The position numbers and the translations under genes were made by a program. A stretch of 19,672 bases of DNA, taken from contig DAAL01000042.1 of the NCBI GenBank assembly GCA_001701065.1, positions 1 to 19,672 on the forward strand. Direction: 5' to 3'. The stretch is from Bacteroidales bacterium GP4 (GTDB taxonomy: Bacteria; Bacteroidota; Bacteroidia; Bacteroidales; Muribaculaceae). Below the pieces are notes generated by a model that was not told the DNA's origin, did no database searches, and saw only the letters and a list, made by a program, of their open reading frames with translations. The first letter of the stretch is position 1. Every line of letters begins with the position of its first letter. Positions 8,325-18,218 of this stretch are shown here, in pieces.

Positions 8325-8332
8325 TATCTTTG
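8325..8332 (+). promoter_or_regulatory. Putative promoter of the nuo-atp operon
   Basis: TATCTTTG matches the Bacteroidota -7 consensus TAnnTTTG. The expected -33 TTTG is poorly conserved: TGGG occurs at 8301-8304 with a 20-base spacer. It is placed after the preceding terminator and about 275 bases before nuoA, so transcripts would carry a long leader. It is the best candidate in the gap. Confidence 0.6.
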
Positions 8333-8339
8333 CAAAAGA

Positions 8340-8606
8340 ATTTTTAAGGTTTTTGCCTCTCAGTCACAGATATGAAGCGCAAAAGCCTGAATATTAGTGA
8401 CATATAATTAACTAAAAAGAAATGACCGTGAATTATTCACATACAATGCAAATCATAGCCACAGGTTCTTGCTCATGCGGGAGCGAAATGCGTGATGTGA
8501 ACAGCGGTGCAGTCAATAATATTGTCATAAAGTCACTTTTCCGGGGAGAAAACATAGCGGAAAGGTGGCTTTCTTGTTACGAAACTATATTCAGTAATCA
8601 AAATAT
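8340..8606 (+). promoter_or_regulatory. Structured leader upstream of nuoA
   Basis: The leader between the promoter box and nuoA contains complementary segments. AGGTTTTTGC (8347-8356) pairs with GCAAAAGCCT (8379-8388), 10 bp with one G-U. GTCAC in its loop (8363-8367) can pair with GTGAC (8397-8401), which together would make an H-type pseudoknot. A 15-bp hairpin with two G-U pairs joins 8529-8543 and 8558-8572, followed by TTTCTTGTT, a poor terminator-like tail 34 bases before the nuoA ATG. This may be an attenuator, a cis-acting RNA, or a short non-coding RNA ending at ~8580. I cannot match it to a known RNA family. Confidence 0.4.
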
Positions 8607-8610
8607 ATGA
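8422..8610 (+). CDS. Candidate small ORF overlapping the nuoA start
   Basis: A 62-codon ORF runs from an ATG with a typical Bacteroidota A-rich lead-in (AACTAAAAAGAA). It ends in an ATGA overlap with nuoA (ATG at 8607, TGA at 8608-8610), as in translationally coupled genes. The product has no signal peptide, membrane segment or known domain; it contains a CSC motif (SCSCGS). The 8529-8572 hairpin lies within its 3' half, so it could be a leader peptide whose translation controls the hairpin. Against it: no recognised homology, rare codons such as CGG and AGG, and the overlap could be chance. I regard coding as possible but unproven. Confidence 0.3.
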   Translation: MTVNYSHTMQIIATGSCSCGSEMRDVNSGAVNNIVIKSLFRGENIAERWLSCYETIFSNQNI

Positions 8611-8981
8611 TACCATTAATTTTTGGCATACAGAATTCCACTCTTGCAGTGGTGGCGGCTCTCACCGGTATAGCCTTGGTGGCGATAGCTCTCGTGCTTG
8701 CCGGCTTGATTTCGCCTAAATCGTTCAATCCGCAGAAAGGAGAAGCCTACGAGTGCGGTATACCCACTCGCGGCGAGAGTATGGCTCAGTTTAAAGTGGG
8801 TTACTATCTCTACGCAATCCTGTTTTTGATGTTCGATGTCGAAACTGTGTTTTTGTATCCGTGGGCAGTCAATGTGCGCTCTTTAGGAGTTGACGGATTG
8901 CTTTGCATTGCGGTATTTTTTGGAATCTTAGTGCTGGGCTTAGCTTATGCCTGGCGGAAAGGAGCTCTTGAATGGAAGTAA
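8607..8981 (+). CDS. nuoA: NADH-quinone oxidoreductase subunit A
   Basis: NuoA is a small inner-membrane subunit of complex I at the junction between the peripheral arm and the quinone channel. The 124 residues give three predicted membrane helices (about 11-35, 63-84, 94-113). The diagnostic loop [13 protein letters not shown] (44-56) contains conserved Cys50, and FDVETVF carries the conserved D77 and E79 in the second helix. Length is normal. It is the first gene of the respiratory operon and overlaps nuoB by 10 bases (8972-8981), implying coupled translation. The chosen ATG gives the expected short N-terminus. Confidence 0.97.
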   Translation: MIPLIFGIQNSTLAVVAALTGIALVAIALVLAGLISPKSFNPQKGEAYECGIPTRGESMAQFKVGYYLYAILFLMFDVETVFLYPWAVNVRSLGVDGLLCIAVFFGILVLGLAYAWRKGALEWK

Positions 8982-9592
8982 CAGCACAAGGAATGCCTTA
9001 CCAAGACTGGAAGGACAATGAATATATTGAAAGCTTGATCAAAGAACTCAAGGAAAACGGCACCAATGTCGTGGTGGGTTCTCTTGACAGCCTTATCAAC
9101 TGGGGGCGCAGTAACTCTTTATGGCCGCTCACTTTCGCCACCAGTTGTTGCGGTATTGAATTTATCGCACTTGGAGCAGCGCGTTATGACATGGCGCGTT
9201 TTGGCTGGGAAGTAGCACGTGCCTCCCCACGTCAAGCCGACTTCATGATGGTGGCAGGCACTATTGTCCATCGTATGGCTCCGGTGGTGCGCCGTCTTTA
9301 CGATCAGCTTGCTGAACCTAAATATGTGATAGCATGCGGTGGATGCGCCATCTCGGGCGGTCCGTTCAAAAACTCTTACCACGTGGTGAAGGGTGTCGAA
9401 GACATCATACCGGTGGACGTGTATGTGCCTGGTTGTCCTCCTCGTCCCGAAGCTATGATCTACGGTATCATGCAGCTTTCACGTAAAGTCAAGGTGGAGA
9501 AATTCTTCGGTGGCGTAAACCGCCAGGAAAAGCAACAGCAGTTCATGGAAGAACATCCTCTTGAGGAAGAAAATAAAGATAATAACGCTTAA
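8972..9592 (+). CDS. nuoB: NADH-quinone oxidoreductase subunit B
   Basis: NuoB binds the terminal iron-sulfur cluster N2, which passes electrons to quinone. Expected ligands are visible: adjacent C59 and C60 (TSCCGIEF), C125 ([10 protein letters not shown]) and C155 ([10 protein letters not shown]). The spacing between the last two is one residue longer than in E. coli or Thermus, an unremarkable loop difference. The 206-residue protein ends in an acidic, glutamine-rich tail ([20 protein letters not shown]) beyond the conserved core. The gene overlaps nuoA and lies 20 bp before nuoCD. The [13 protein letters not shown] loop resembles other Bacteroidota NuoB proteins. Confidence 0.97.
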   Translation: MEVTAQGMPYQDWKDNEYIESLIKELKENGTNVVVGSLDSLINWGRSNSLWPLTFATSCCGIEFIALGAARYDMARFGWEVARASPRQADFMMVAGTIVHRMAPVVRRLYDQLAEPKYVIACGGCAISGGPFKNSYHVVKGVEDIIPVDVYVPGCPPRPEAMIYGIMQLSRKVKVEKFFGGVNRQEKQQQFMEEHPLEEENKDNNA

Positions 9593-9612
9593 CACCATTC
9601 ATTATTATAACT

Positions 9613-11241
9613 ATGGTAAATGTTCAGGAAAAAATAACCGCGCTGTTCCCCGAAGCTACTTTTGAAGAGGGAGAATGGCTATTGGTGAATATTCCCGATG
9701 CCAAATGGCACAGTCTTGCAAAGACACTTAAGGAGGATCCCGAACTCGGATTTGATTATTTAGTGGCAATTGTGGGTATGGACTGGACCGAGACTCTCGG
9801 ATGCATGTACTACCTCACATCCACTACACATAACACCCACGTGTCGGTGAAGGTGACTACCTCCGACCGTGAAAACCCCATGCTCCACAGCATTTCGAAC
9901 TTATGGGCAGTCGCTAATCTTTATGAGCGAGAAGTGTATGACTATTACGGAATCATTTTCATAAATCATCCTGACATGCGTCGTCTCTTCCTCCGCAATG
10001 ACTGGGTGGGCTATCCGCTCCGCAAGGATTATGACGCAAGCCCTGAGGTGAATCCCGTGCGCCTTGACCATGAGGCTATCGAGGACTCAACAGTCACTTA
10101 CGAGGAGCAGCCTGACGGGAAAGTGGTGAAAAAGACTGTGGAGATATTCTCTCCGAGCGACTTCGTGGTCAACATAGGCCCGCAGCACCCTGCCACTCAC
10201 GGTGTGCTACGTTTCCGCACTGCAGTTGAGGGCGAGACTATAAAGAAAATCGACCTTTATTTAGGATATATCCACCGCGGTATCGAAAAACTGTGTGAGG
10301 GACTCGGCTATCCGCAGACACTCCATTTCACTGATCGTCTTGACTACCTTTCAGCCCAACAGAACCGTCACTGCCTGTGCATGTGTATCGAAAAGGCTCT
10401 CGGCGTGGAAGTGCCGCGACGTGCTCAGGTGATACGCGTGCTGATGGACGAGTTGATGCGTATATCATCGCACCTTCTTTTCATGGGAACTTTCTGTATG
10501 GACCTCGGCGCGACCACAATGCTGTTCTACACGCTGCGTGAACGTGAAACCATACTTAATATAATGGAAAAGACCTGCGGGGCACGAATGACATTCAACT
10601 ATAACTGCATAGGCGGTGTCATGGCTGACCTCGACAAGGATTTTGTGAAGGATGTGAAGCATCTGTTGAGCATCATGCCTGTCGCATTGAAGGAATACAA
10701 CACTGTGTTTACCGGCAACGTGATTGCGCATAACCGTATGATCGGTGTGGGTAAACTCACCAAGGCTGACGCTATATCCTATGGCGTTACCGGTCCTGCC
10801 GGACGTGCATCGGGATTTGCCTGCGACGTGCGCAAGACTACTCCTTACGGCATATATTCCGAGCTTGATTTTGAAGAAGTGCTTCTTGAAGAAGGCGATT
10901 CGATGGCTCGATTCCTTGCTCGTGAAAAAGAAATTGTGCAGTCATGCCGAATCATCGAGCAGCTTATCGATAAAATCCCCGAAGGCGAGATTTGCGCCAA
11001 GGTGCCTAAAATCATCAAGCTCCCCGAAGGACATTGGTTCCAGCAAGTGGAAGCAAGCCGCGGAGCATTCGGAGTTTACATTGAAAGTAACGGAGCCAAC
11101 ACTCCTTGGCGTGTTAAATTCAATTCGCCGTGCATGAACCTCGCCGGTGTTGTCAACCACATCACTTGCGGAGGCAAAATCGCCGACTTGATTACCATTG
11201 GAGGTACTCTCGACTACGTTGTGCCTGACATTGACCGATAG
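9613..11241 (+). CDS. nuoCD: NADH-quinone oxidoreductase fused subunits C and D
   Basis: This single 542-residue chain joins the 30-kDa (NuoC) and 49-kDa (NuoD) subunits of the complex I peripheral arm. Residues ~1-150 are NuoC, with the signature REVYDYYGIIF, then MRRLFLRNDWVGYPLRKDYD. A ~35-residue linker leads to NuoD from ~185, starting NIGPQHPATHGVLRF. His196 and Tyr245 (RLDYLS) lie 49 residues apart, matching His38 and Tyr87, the quinone head-group contacts of Thermus Nqo4. The remainder keeps the NiFe-hydrogenase-like fold without nickel ligands. C-D fusions also occur in E. coli and relatives. No frame break separates the domains. The next gene is nuoH only 29 bp away, so nuoE, nuoF and nuoG are absent from their usual place. 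Confidence 0.97.
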   Translation: MVNVQEKITALFPEATFEEGEWLLVNIPDAKWHSLAKTLKEDPELGFDYLVAIVGMDWTETLGCMYYLTSTTHNTHVSVKVTTSDRENPMLHSISNLWAVANLYEREVYDYYGIIFINHPDMRRLFLRNDWVGYPLRKDYDASPEVNPVRLDHEAIEDSTVTYEEQPDGKVVKKTVEIFSPSDFVVNIGPQHPATHGVLRFRTAVEGETIKKIDLYLGYIHRGIEKLCEGLGYPQTLHFTDRLDYLSAQQNRHCLCMCIEKALGVEVPRRAQVIRVLMDELMRISSHLLFMGTFCMDLGATTMLFYTLRERETILNIMEKTCGARMTFNYNCIGGVMADLDKDFVKDVKHLLSIMPVALKEYNTVFTGNVIAHNRMIGVGKLTKADAISYGVTGPAGRASGFACDVRKTTPYGIYSELDFEEVLLEEGDSMARFLAREKEIVQSCRIIEQLIDKIPEGEICAKVPKIIKLPEGHWFQQVEASRGAFGVYIESNGANTPWRVKFNSPCMNLAGVVNHITCGGKIADLITIGGTLDYVVPDIDR

Positions 11242-11270
11242 AATAACCGAAAAGTAACGATATATACGCT

Positions 11271-12347
11271 ATGTACGAGTTAAATAAAGGAGCCGACTGG
11301 CTCAATAACTGGTTAAACGGATTTTGTGCCCCTTGGGTAACCACCGTTATCGAATGTGTGCTTATAGGAGTTGTGCTCCTTCTGGCATACGCACTTCTTG
11401 CGTTGTTTTACATCTACTTTGAACGTAAGGTGTGCGCGGCTTTCCAGTGCCGTCTTGGTCCGAATAGAGTAGGTCCGATGGGTGTGCTGCAGAGTGTAGC
11501 CGATATGTTTAAAATATTGATTAAGGAGTTGATATCACTTAATCACATCGATAAGTTCCTCTTCGCTTTGGCCCCTTATCTTGTGATACTTGCGTCCATG
11601 CTCTGTTTTGCGGTGCTTCCGTGGGGCAACGGACTTCAGATAATCGATTTCAACATCGGTATATTCTTCCTCGTGGCAGTGTCCTCGATAGGAGTGCTTG
11701 GTATACTTCTCGCCGGATGGTCAAGTAACAATAAGTTTACCTTGATAGGTGCGTTGCGTTCAGGTGCCCAGATGGTGAGCTACGAGTTGTCAATAGGATT
11801 GTCGGTCATAACCATGGTGGCGTTTGCCGGTTCCATGTCGGTCACTGACATCTGCATGGCGCAGAAGGACCTGTGGTTTATAGCTTCAGGTCACATCCCG
11901 GCAATAATAGCATTTATCATTTACATCATAGCAGGTACAGCCGAGACCAACCGTGGTCCGTTTGACCTTCCCGAGGCTGAAAGTGAGTTGACCGCCGGTT
12001 ACCACACCGAGTATTCAGGTATCCACTTCGGATTCTTCTATCTTGCTGAATACCTCAACCTGTTCATCGTGTCGGGAGTGGCTGCATTGCTGTTCTTCGG
12101 AGGCTGGATGCCGCTGCACATCCCCGGATGGGAAAGTTTCAATCATGTTATGGACTTCATCCCGTCAATCATTTGGTTTATTGCCAAGGCGGTAGTGCTC
12201 TCATTTGTAATCATTTGGTTCAAGTGGACATTCCCCCGTCTTCGTATTGACCAACTGCTTCATCTCGAATGGAAATACCTTCTTCCCATCAACCTTGCAA
12301 ACCTTGTGCTGATGGTGATTGTTATAGTCTATGGACTTCATTTCTAA
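11271..12347 (+). CDS. nuoH: NADH-quinone oxidoreductase subunit H
   Basis: NuoH is the membrane subunit that forms most of the quinone-access channel and contacts NuoB and NuoD. The 358-residue protein has about eight membrane helices. Conserved features include [20 protein letters not shown] near residues 50-70, the acidic loop [20 protein letters not shown] near 225-245, and [19 protein letters not shown] near the C-terminus. Length is slightly above the E. coli form (325), within Bacteroidota range. In standard operons nuoI comes next; here the ATP synthase genes intervene after a 48-bp gap. Confidence 0.97.
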   Translation: MYELNKGADWLNNWLNGFCAPWVTTVIECVLIGVVLLLAYALLALFYIYFERKVCAAFQCRLGPNRVGPMGVLQSVADMFKILIKELISLNHIDKFLFALAPYLVILASMLCFAVLPWGNGLQIIDFNIGIFFLVAVSSIGVLGILLAGWSSNNKFTLIGALRSGAQMVSYELSIGLSVITMVAFAGSMSVTDICMAQKDLWFIASGHIPAIIAFIIYIIAGTAETNRGPFDLPEAESELTAGYHTEYSGIHFGFFYLAEYLNLFIVSGVAALLFFGGWMPLHIPGWESFNHVMDFIPSIIWFIAKAVVLSFVIIWFKWTFPRLRIDQLLHLEWKYLLPINLANLVLMVIVIVYGLHF

Positions 12348-12357
12348 TCGGGAAGTT

Positions 12358-12365
12358 TAACTTTG
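12358..12365 (+). promoter_or_regulatory. Possible internal promoter before atpD
   Basis: TAACTTTG matches TAnnTTTG exactly and is identical to the box before the TonB receptor. It lies in the nuoH-atpD gap, 30 bases before the atpD ATG, a good distance for a short leader. No clear TTTG is present 19-21 bases upstream, so strength is uncertain. It would let the ATP synthase genes be transcribed independently of the nuo promoter. Confidence 0.45.
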
Positions 12366-12383
12366 AATATATATTAACTCTGA

Positions 12384-13898
<1,515 letters not shown>

Positions 13899-13914
13899 TA
13901 ACTAAAAAGGAATT

Positions 13915-14148
13915 ATGATACTAAAAATAATATCGGCTGAGGATGTGCTCTTTCAGGGCGAAGCTGACAAGGTGTCGCTTCCCGGCGCTGAAGGAACATT
14001 CATGGTGCTTCCCCACCATGCTTCTCTTGTGTCAACATTGGTCAAGGGCAACATCGTTTATGCCCATGACGGTAATGAGGAGAGCATACCGGTGGAAGGC
14101 GGCATTGTCGATGTCGATAAAGATGTAGTATCAGTGTGCATATATTAG
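13915..14148 (+). CDS. atpC: F1Fo ATP synthase subunit epsilon (short form)
   Basis: Epsilon is part of the central rotor stalk and links gamma to the c-ring. Only 77 residues are present, forming the N-terminal beta-sandwich (ISAEDVLFQGEADKVSLPG, EGTFMVLPHHASLVSTL, VEGGIVDVDKDVVSVC). The C-terminal two-helix domain of the usual ~135-residue protein, which can inhibit ATP hydrolysis, is absent. The TAG stop is genuine: the next gene starts three bases later and no helical-hairpin coding remains in any frame. Short epsilon chains are known in Bacteroidota. The A-rich upstream sequence (AACTAAAAAGGAATT) fits the start. Confidence 0.94.
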   Translation: MILKIISAEDVLFQGEADKVSLPGAEGTFMVLPHHASLVSTLVKGNIVYAHDGNEESIPVEGGIVDVDKDVVSVCIY

Positions 14149-14151
14149 AAT

Positions 14152-15288
14152 ATGAAACAATTATTTTTCCTGTTGGCATTACTGTTTTCCACGTTGATTG
14201 CGTCGGCTTCAACCGAGTCGCGCGATTCAATCACGGAAAATGAAGAGCACAAAGTTAATCCTAAAGAGATTATCTTTGAGCACCTTGGCGATGGATATGG
14301 GTGGGAAGTACCTTTCTCCCATGAGATACGCATCCCTCTACCTGTTATTGTCAGGAGCTATGACGGGAAATGGCATTGTTTTAGCTCAAGCCGTATTCAG
14401 CATGGCGAGGAATATGAGGGATTCAAGCTTGGCGGAAAGGACAGCAAGTGGCACAACAAGCTGGTGGGCGAACGTCCTGAAGTAGTGGACGGTAAGACTC
14501 AGATGGTGGAATACCGCCCTCTGGACCTGTCTATCACCAAGAATGTGCTTGCCCTGTTCATTTCGGCTATTATTGTGATTCTTATGGTGCTTAGTGTGGC
14601 ACTTTGGTATAGCCGCGGCACCTACAAGACTCCCCGCAAGTTCCGTGGAGCGGTGGAAGCTCTCATCATGTTCATATACGACGGTGTTATAAAGCCTACG
14701 CTTGGTGCAAAGGCACCCAAGTTTGCGCCTTATCTTCTCACCGTGTTCTTCTTCATCCTTGTGATGAATCTCTTGGGTCTTATCGTGATATTCCCAGGCG
14801 GAGCCAATCTTACCGGCAACATTGCGGTGACTCTGGTGCTTTCCTTGCTCACATTCTTGATTGTGAACATTTTCGGAACCAAGCACTATTGGAAAGAGGT
14901 ATTCTGGCCGGATGTGCCTTGGTGGCTTAAGTTCCCGCTCCCGATTATGCCGGTCATCGAGATATTCGGAGTGTTCACCAAGCCCGCTGCGCTCACAGTC
15001 CGTCTGTTTGCCAACATGATGGGCGGTCACATCATCGTGATTGTGCTCACATTGTTGATATTCATCCTCGGAGCCATGGGGGCGGCTGCATTGGGAGCCA
15101 CAACAGTAGTGTCGTTGCTCTTCTCAATATTCATGTTGTTGATCGACGTGCTTGTAAGCTTTATCCAAGCTTATGTGTTCACAATGCTTTCGACACTGTT
15201 CATCTCACTCGCGCAGGAGGATGGGCATCATGAGAAGAAAGAACATCCCGCGACCCCGGAACCTCAAACAGTAAAAACAAACAAATAA
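14152..15288 (+). CDS. atpB: F1Fo ATP synthase subunit a, extended N-terminus
   Basis: Subunit a forms the stationary half-channels for protons beside the c-ring. The essential arginine is R284 in AALTVRLFANMMGGH (E. coli R210). Membrane helices lie at about 130-153, 190-215, 222-242, 262-275 and 280-350. At 378 residues it is about 100 longer than E. coli subunit a: a cleavable signal-peptide-like start (1-19) and a polar, probably periplasmic domain (~20-125, rich in His and charged residues) precede the first conserved helix, a layout seen in other Bacteroidota. The C-terminal tail is rich in His, Lys and Pro. No atpI-like gene lies between atpC and atpB. The ATG at 14152 is chosen because it opens the signal peptide. 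Confidence 0.96.
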   Translation: MKQLFFLLALLFSTLIASASTESRDSITENEEHKVNPKEIIFEHLGDGYGWEVPFSHEIRIPLPVIVRSYDGKWHCFSSSRIQHGEEYEGFKLGGKDSKWHNKLVGERPEVVDGKTQMVEYRPLDLSITKNVLALFISAIIVILMVLSVALWYSRGTYKTPRKFRGAVEALIMFIYDGVIKPTLGAKAPKFAPYLLTVFFFILVMNLLGLIVIFPGGANLTGNIAVTLVLSLLTFLIVNIFGTKHYWKEVFWPDVPWWLKFPLPIMPVIEIFGVFTKPAALTVRLFANMMGGHIIVIVLTLLIFILGAMGAAALGATTVVSLLFSIFMLLIDVLVSFIQAYVFTMLSTLFISLAQEDGHHEKKEHPATPEPQTVKTNK

Positions 15289-15561
<273 letters not shown>

Positions 15562-15572
15562 TTTTGTAGCGA

Positions 15573-16070
15573 ATGGAACTGTTCACGCCTGAAATTGGCT
15601 TGGTTTTCTGGATGTTTATCGCTTTTGCGGTCCTCTTCTTGGTGCTTGCCAAGTGGGGATGGCCTGCGATACTCAAAATGGTGGAAAACCGCGCCGACCT
15701 CATCGATAAGGGTGTGGAGTACGCTCAAAATGCCAAAGAGCAGCTTGACCATGCTCGCGAGGAGGCTAATAAATATATTGAGGAAGCCCGTAAACAGCAG
15801 GCTGAAATGCTACGCGACGCTGACCGCATGAAAACCCAAATCATCGAAGAAGCAAGAGCCGCCGCTTCCAAGGAGGCTCAGAAGGTGATGGATGCCGCTA
15901 AAGTGTCGATTGAGCAGGAACGCAAGGAGGCTGAACTTCGTTTTAAGGACGAAGTGAGTTCTTTTGCGCTCGACATCGCTACCAAGGTTGTCAAAAAACA
16001 ACTCAGTGATGAAAAAGCTCAGGCTAAGCTTGTGAACTCTTTACTGGACGAACTCGAAACTCAAAATTAG
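15573..16070 (+). CDS. atpF: F1Fo ATP synthase subunit b
   Basis: Subunit b is the peripheral stalk holding F1 still relative to subunit a. The 165 residues contain one N-terminal membrane helix (about 5-27, IGLVFWMFIAFAVLFLVLA). A long charged coiled coil follows (LDHAREEANKYIEEARKQQA and onward, ~45-150). Length and layout are normal. Only one b-type gene is present, so the stalk should be a homodimer. It starts 11 bp after atpE and precedes atpH by 6 bp, consistent with polycistronic translation. Confidence 0.96.
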   Translation: MELFTPEIGLVFWMFIAFAVLFLVLAKWGWPAILKMVENRADLIDKGVEYAQNAKEQLDHAREEANKYIEEARKQQAEMLRDADRMKTQIIEEARAAASKEAQKVMDAAKVSIEQERKEAELRFKDEVSSFALDIATKVVKKQLSDEKAQAKLVNSLLDELETQN

Positions 16071-16076
16071 TAAAAT

Positions 16077-16625
16077 ATGAATCAAGGTCTTATTCCCCAC
16101 AGATATGCTAAAGCATTTTATCAGTTTGCGCTCGAAAAGGGCGAGGACGGAAAAATGTATGATGTGATGAAGGTGTTGTGTGGCTCTTTTGTCTCCGAAC
16201 CTACACTGTGTGAGGCGATTGCCAACCCGTTTGTGTCGCCTGACGATAAGACCCGGCTTATTATGACTGCTGCGGGACTTGACGCGAAGACAAGCAAGTG
16301 CTTCCCTGACTTCATCGCTTTGCTGCACAAAAACAAGCGCATTGACTTCATGCGGATGATAGCGCTCGCCTATCTTGACATTTACCGTAAGGCTAACAAC
16401 ATTTATCTTGTTGGGCTTACTACCGCGTCGGAACTCCCTGATGAAGAGTTAAAGCGACTGAAGAATCTGGTGCAGAAACATCTTAACGGAGGCAAAATGG
16501 AGTTTTCCCGCTCCATCGACCCTGCATTGATAGGCGGTTTCGTCATAAACATCAATTCCGAACGTCTTGACGCTTCAGTAAGTAAAGAACTTAAACAATT
16601 GCGTCTTAACCTTTTAAGCAAATAA
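16077..16625 (+). CDS. atpH: F1Fo ATP synthase subunit delta
   Basis: Delta (OSCP) sits on top of F1 and joins it to the b stalk. The 182-residue sequence shows the N-terminal helical bundle beginning IPHRYAKAFYQFALEKG and the conserved C-terminal motif SIDPALIGGFVININSERLD followed by a basic-hydrophobic end (SKELKQLRLNLLSK). Length matches the family. It is flanked by atpF and atpA with gaps of 6 and 9 bp. Confidence 0.96.
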   Translation: MNQGLIPHRYAKAFYQFALEKGEDGKMYDVMKVLCGSFVSEPTLCEAIANPFVSPDDKTRLIMTAAGLDAKTSKCFPDFIALLHKNKRIDFMRMIALAYLDIYRKANNIYLVGLTTASELPDEELKRLKNLVQKHLNGGKMEFSRSIDPALIGGFVININSERLDASVSKELKQLRLNLLSK

Positions 16626-16634
16626 CACAATTCA

Positions 16635-18209
16635 ATGATCAATCCAAGCGAAATATCAGAAATATTAAAGCAGGAACTCGAAAACGTCAATAATAAGGTG
16701 TCTTTTGAAGAAGTGGGCACCGTATTGGAAGTGGGCGACGGTGTGGCTCACGTGTTTGGACTTGACAATGTGCGCGCTACTGAGCTTGTCGAGTTTGAAA
16801 ACGGCGTAAAGGGTGTCGCTATGAACCTTGAAGAAAGCAATGTCGGTGTGATTTTGCTTAACAACACTGACTCTGTTACAGAGAATATGACGGTTAAGCG
16901 CACCGGTGAGATTGCTTCTATCCCTGTGGGAGAAGGTCTTCTCGGAAGAGTAATCAATATACTCGGAGAGCCTATCGACGGTGCCGGTCCTATCACCGGC
17001 GAACTTATCAATATGCCGCTCGAACGAAAAGCTCCCGGGGTTATTTTCCGTCAGCCTGTGAACCAGCCGTTGCAGACAGGTATCAAGGCTGTGGACTCTA
17101 TGGTGCCTATAGGCCGTGGACAGCGTGAGCTTATCATTGGTGACCGCCAGATAGGTAAGACCGCCATCGCCATTGACACCATCATAAACCAGCGTGCCAA
17201 CTATGAAGCCGGCAAGCCGGTGTACTGCATCTATGTAGCTATAGGTCAGAAAGCTTCATCGGTGGCTGCCACTGTGCAGACTCTCCGTGAGCATGGAGCG
17301 CTGCCTTATACCGTGGTAGTCGCAGCCAACGCTTCCGACTCGGCGGCTATGCGTTACTATTCTCCATTTGCCGGCGTGGCGATAGGGGAGTACTTCCGTG
17401 ACACCGGTCGTGACGCGCTTATAGTATACGATGACCTGTCGAAACAGGCAGTGTCCTATCGTGAAATTTCTTTGATTCTAAAACGTCCTTCCGGACGTGA
17501 AGCTTATCCTGGCGATATATTCTATCTGCACTCTCGTCTATTGGAGCGTGCCGCCAAGATTATCGATAACCAGGAGGTGGCTTCCGCCATGAACGACCTT
17601 CCGGAAGTCCTTAAGGACAAGGTGAAAGGCGGTGGTTCGCTTACTGCATTGCCTATCATCGAAACCCAAGCCGGTGACGTGTCGGCTTACATCCCCACCA
17701 ATGTGATTTCAATCACCGATGGTCAGATATTCCTTGAAACCGCTCTCTTCAACCGTGGCGTGCGTCCCGCTATCAATGTGGGTATATCAGTGTCACGTGT
17801 GGGTGGTAATGCCCAGATTAAGTCAATGAAGAAAGTGGCAGGTACGCTGAAAATTGACCAGGCGCAGTACCGTGAGCTTGAGTCATTCACCAAGTTCGGC
17901 GGCGATATCGACCCTGTGACTGCACGTGTGATAGACAAGGGACGTAAAAACGAGCGTCTTCTCATTCAGCCTCAGTATAGCCCTATGGCTGTGGAGGATG
18001 AGGTGGCTGTGATTTTCTGCGGCACACGCGGATTGCTCGAAAATGTGCCTGTCGACAAGGTGGCTGAATTCGAGAAGTTATTCCTCCAGCTGCTTCACGC
18101 TAAATATCAAAAAGAAGTTCTTGATGTAATTAGGAGCGGAAAGCTTACCGACGATGTTATCGATAAGCTCACAACAAGCGCTCAAGAGATTACAAGCCGA
18201 TATAAATAA
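16635..18209 (+). CDS. atpA: F1Fo ATP synthase subunit alpha
   Basis: Alpha alternates with beta in the F1 hexamer and binds nucleotide at non-catalytic sites. The 524-residue protein has the N-terminal delta-binding helix, beta-barrel ([20 protein letters not shown]), Walker A GDRQIGKT (169-176), the segment [20 protein letters not shown], and the arginine finger in [12 protein letters not shown]. The C-terminal helical domain ends in SRYK. Length is near the family norm (~513-527). It lies between atpH and atpG. Confidence 0.98.
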   Translation: MINPSEISEILKQELENVNNKVSFEEVGTVLEVGDGVAHVFGLDNVRATELVEFENGVKGVAMNLEESNVGVILLNNTDSVTENMTVKRTGEIASIPVGEGLLGRVINILGEPIDGAGPITGELINMPLERKAPGVIFRQPVNQPLQTGIKAVDSMVPIGRGQRELIIGDRQIGKTAIAIDTIINQRANYEAGKPVYCIYVAIGQKASSVAATVQTLREHGALPYTVVVAANASDSAAMRYYSPFAGVAIGEYFRDTGRDALIVYDDLSKQAVSYREISLILKRPSGREAYPGDIFYLHSRLLERAAKIIDNQEVASAMNDLPEVLKDKVKGGGSLTALPIIETQAGDVSAYIPTNVISITDGQIFLETALFNRGVRPAINVGISVSRVGGNAQIKSMKKVAGTLKIDQAQYRELESFTKFGGDIDPVTARVIDKGRKNERLLIQPQYSPMAVEDEVAVIFCGTRGLLENVPVDKVAEFEKLFLQLLHAKYQKEVLDVIRSGKLTDDVIDKLTTSAQEITSRYK

Positions 18210-18218
18210 CATTTAAAT

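Noticed and set aside
13900..14151. Premature stop truncating a full-length epsilon subunit
   Set aside because: The next gene starts three bases after the stop and no remnant of the C-terminal helices is readable in other frames; short epsilon is a known Bacteroidota form.
14386..15030. 214-codon open frame on the minus strand opposite atpB
   Set aside because: Fully covered by subunit a; the product is His/Glu-rich with no domain, typical of the complement of membrane-protein codons.
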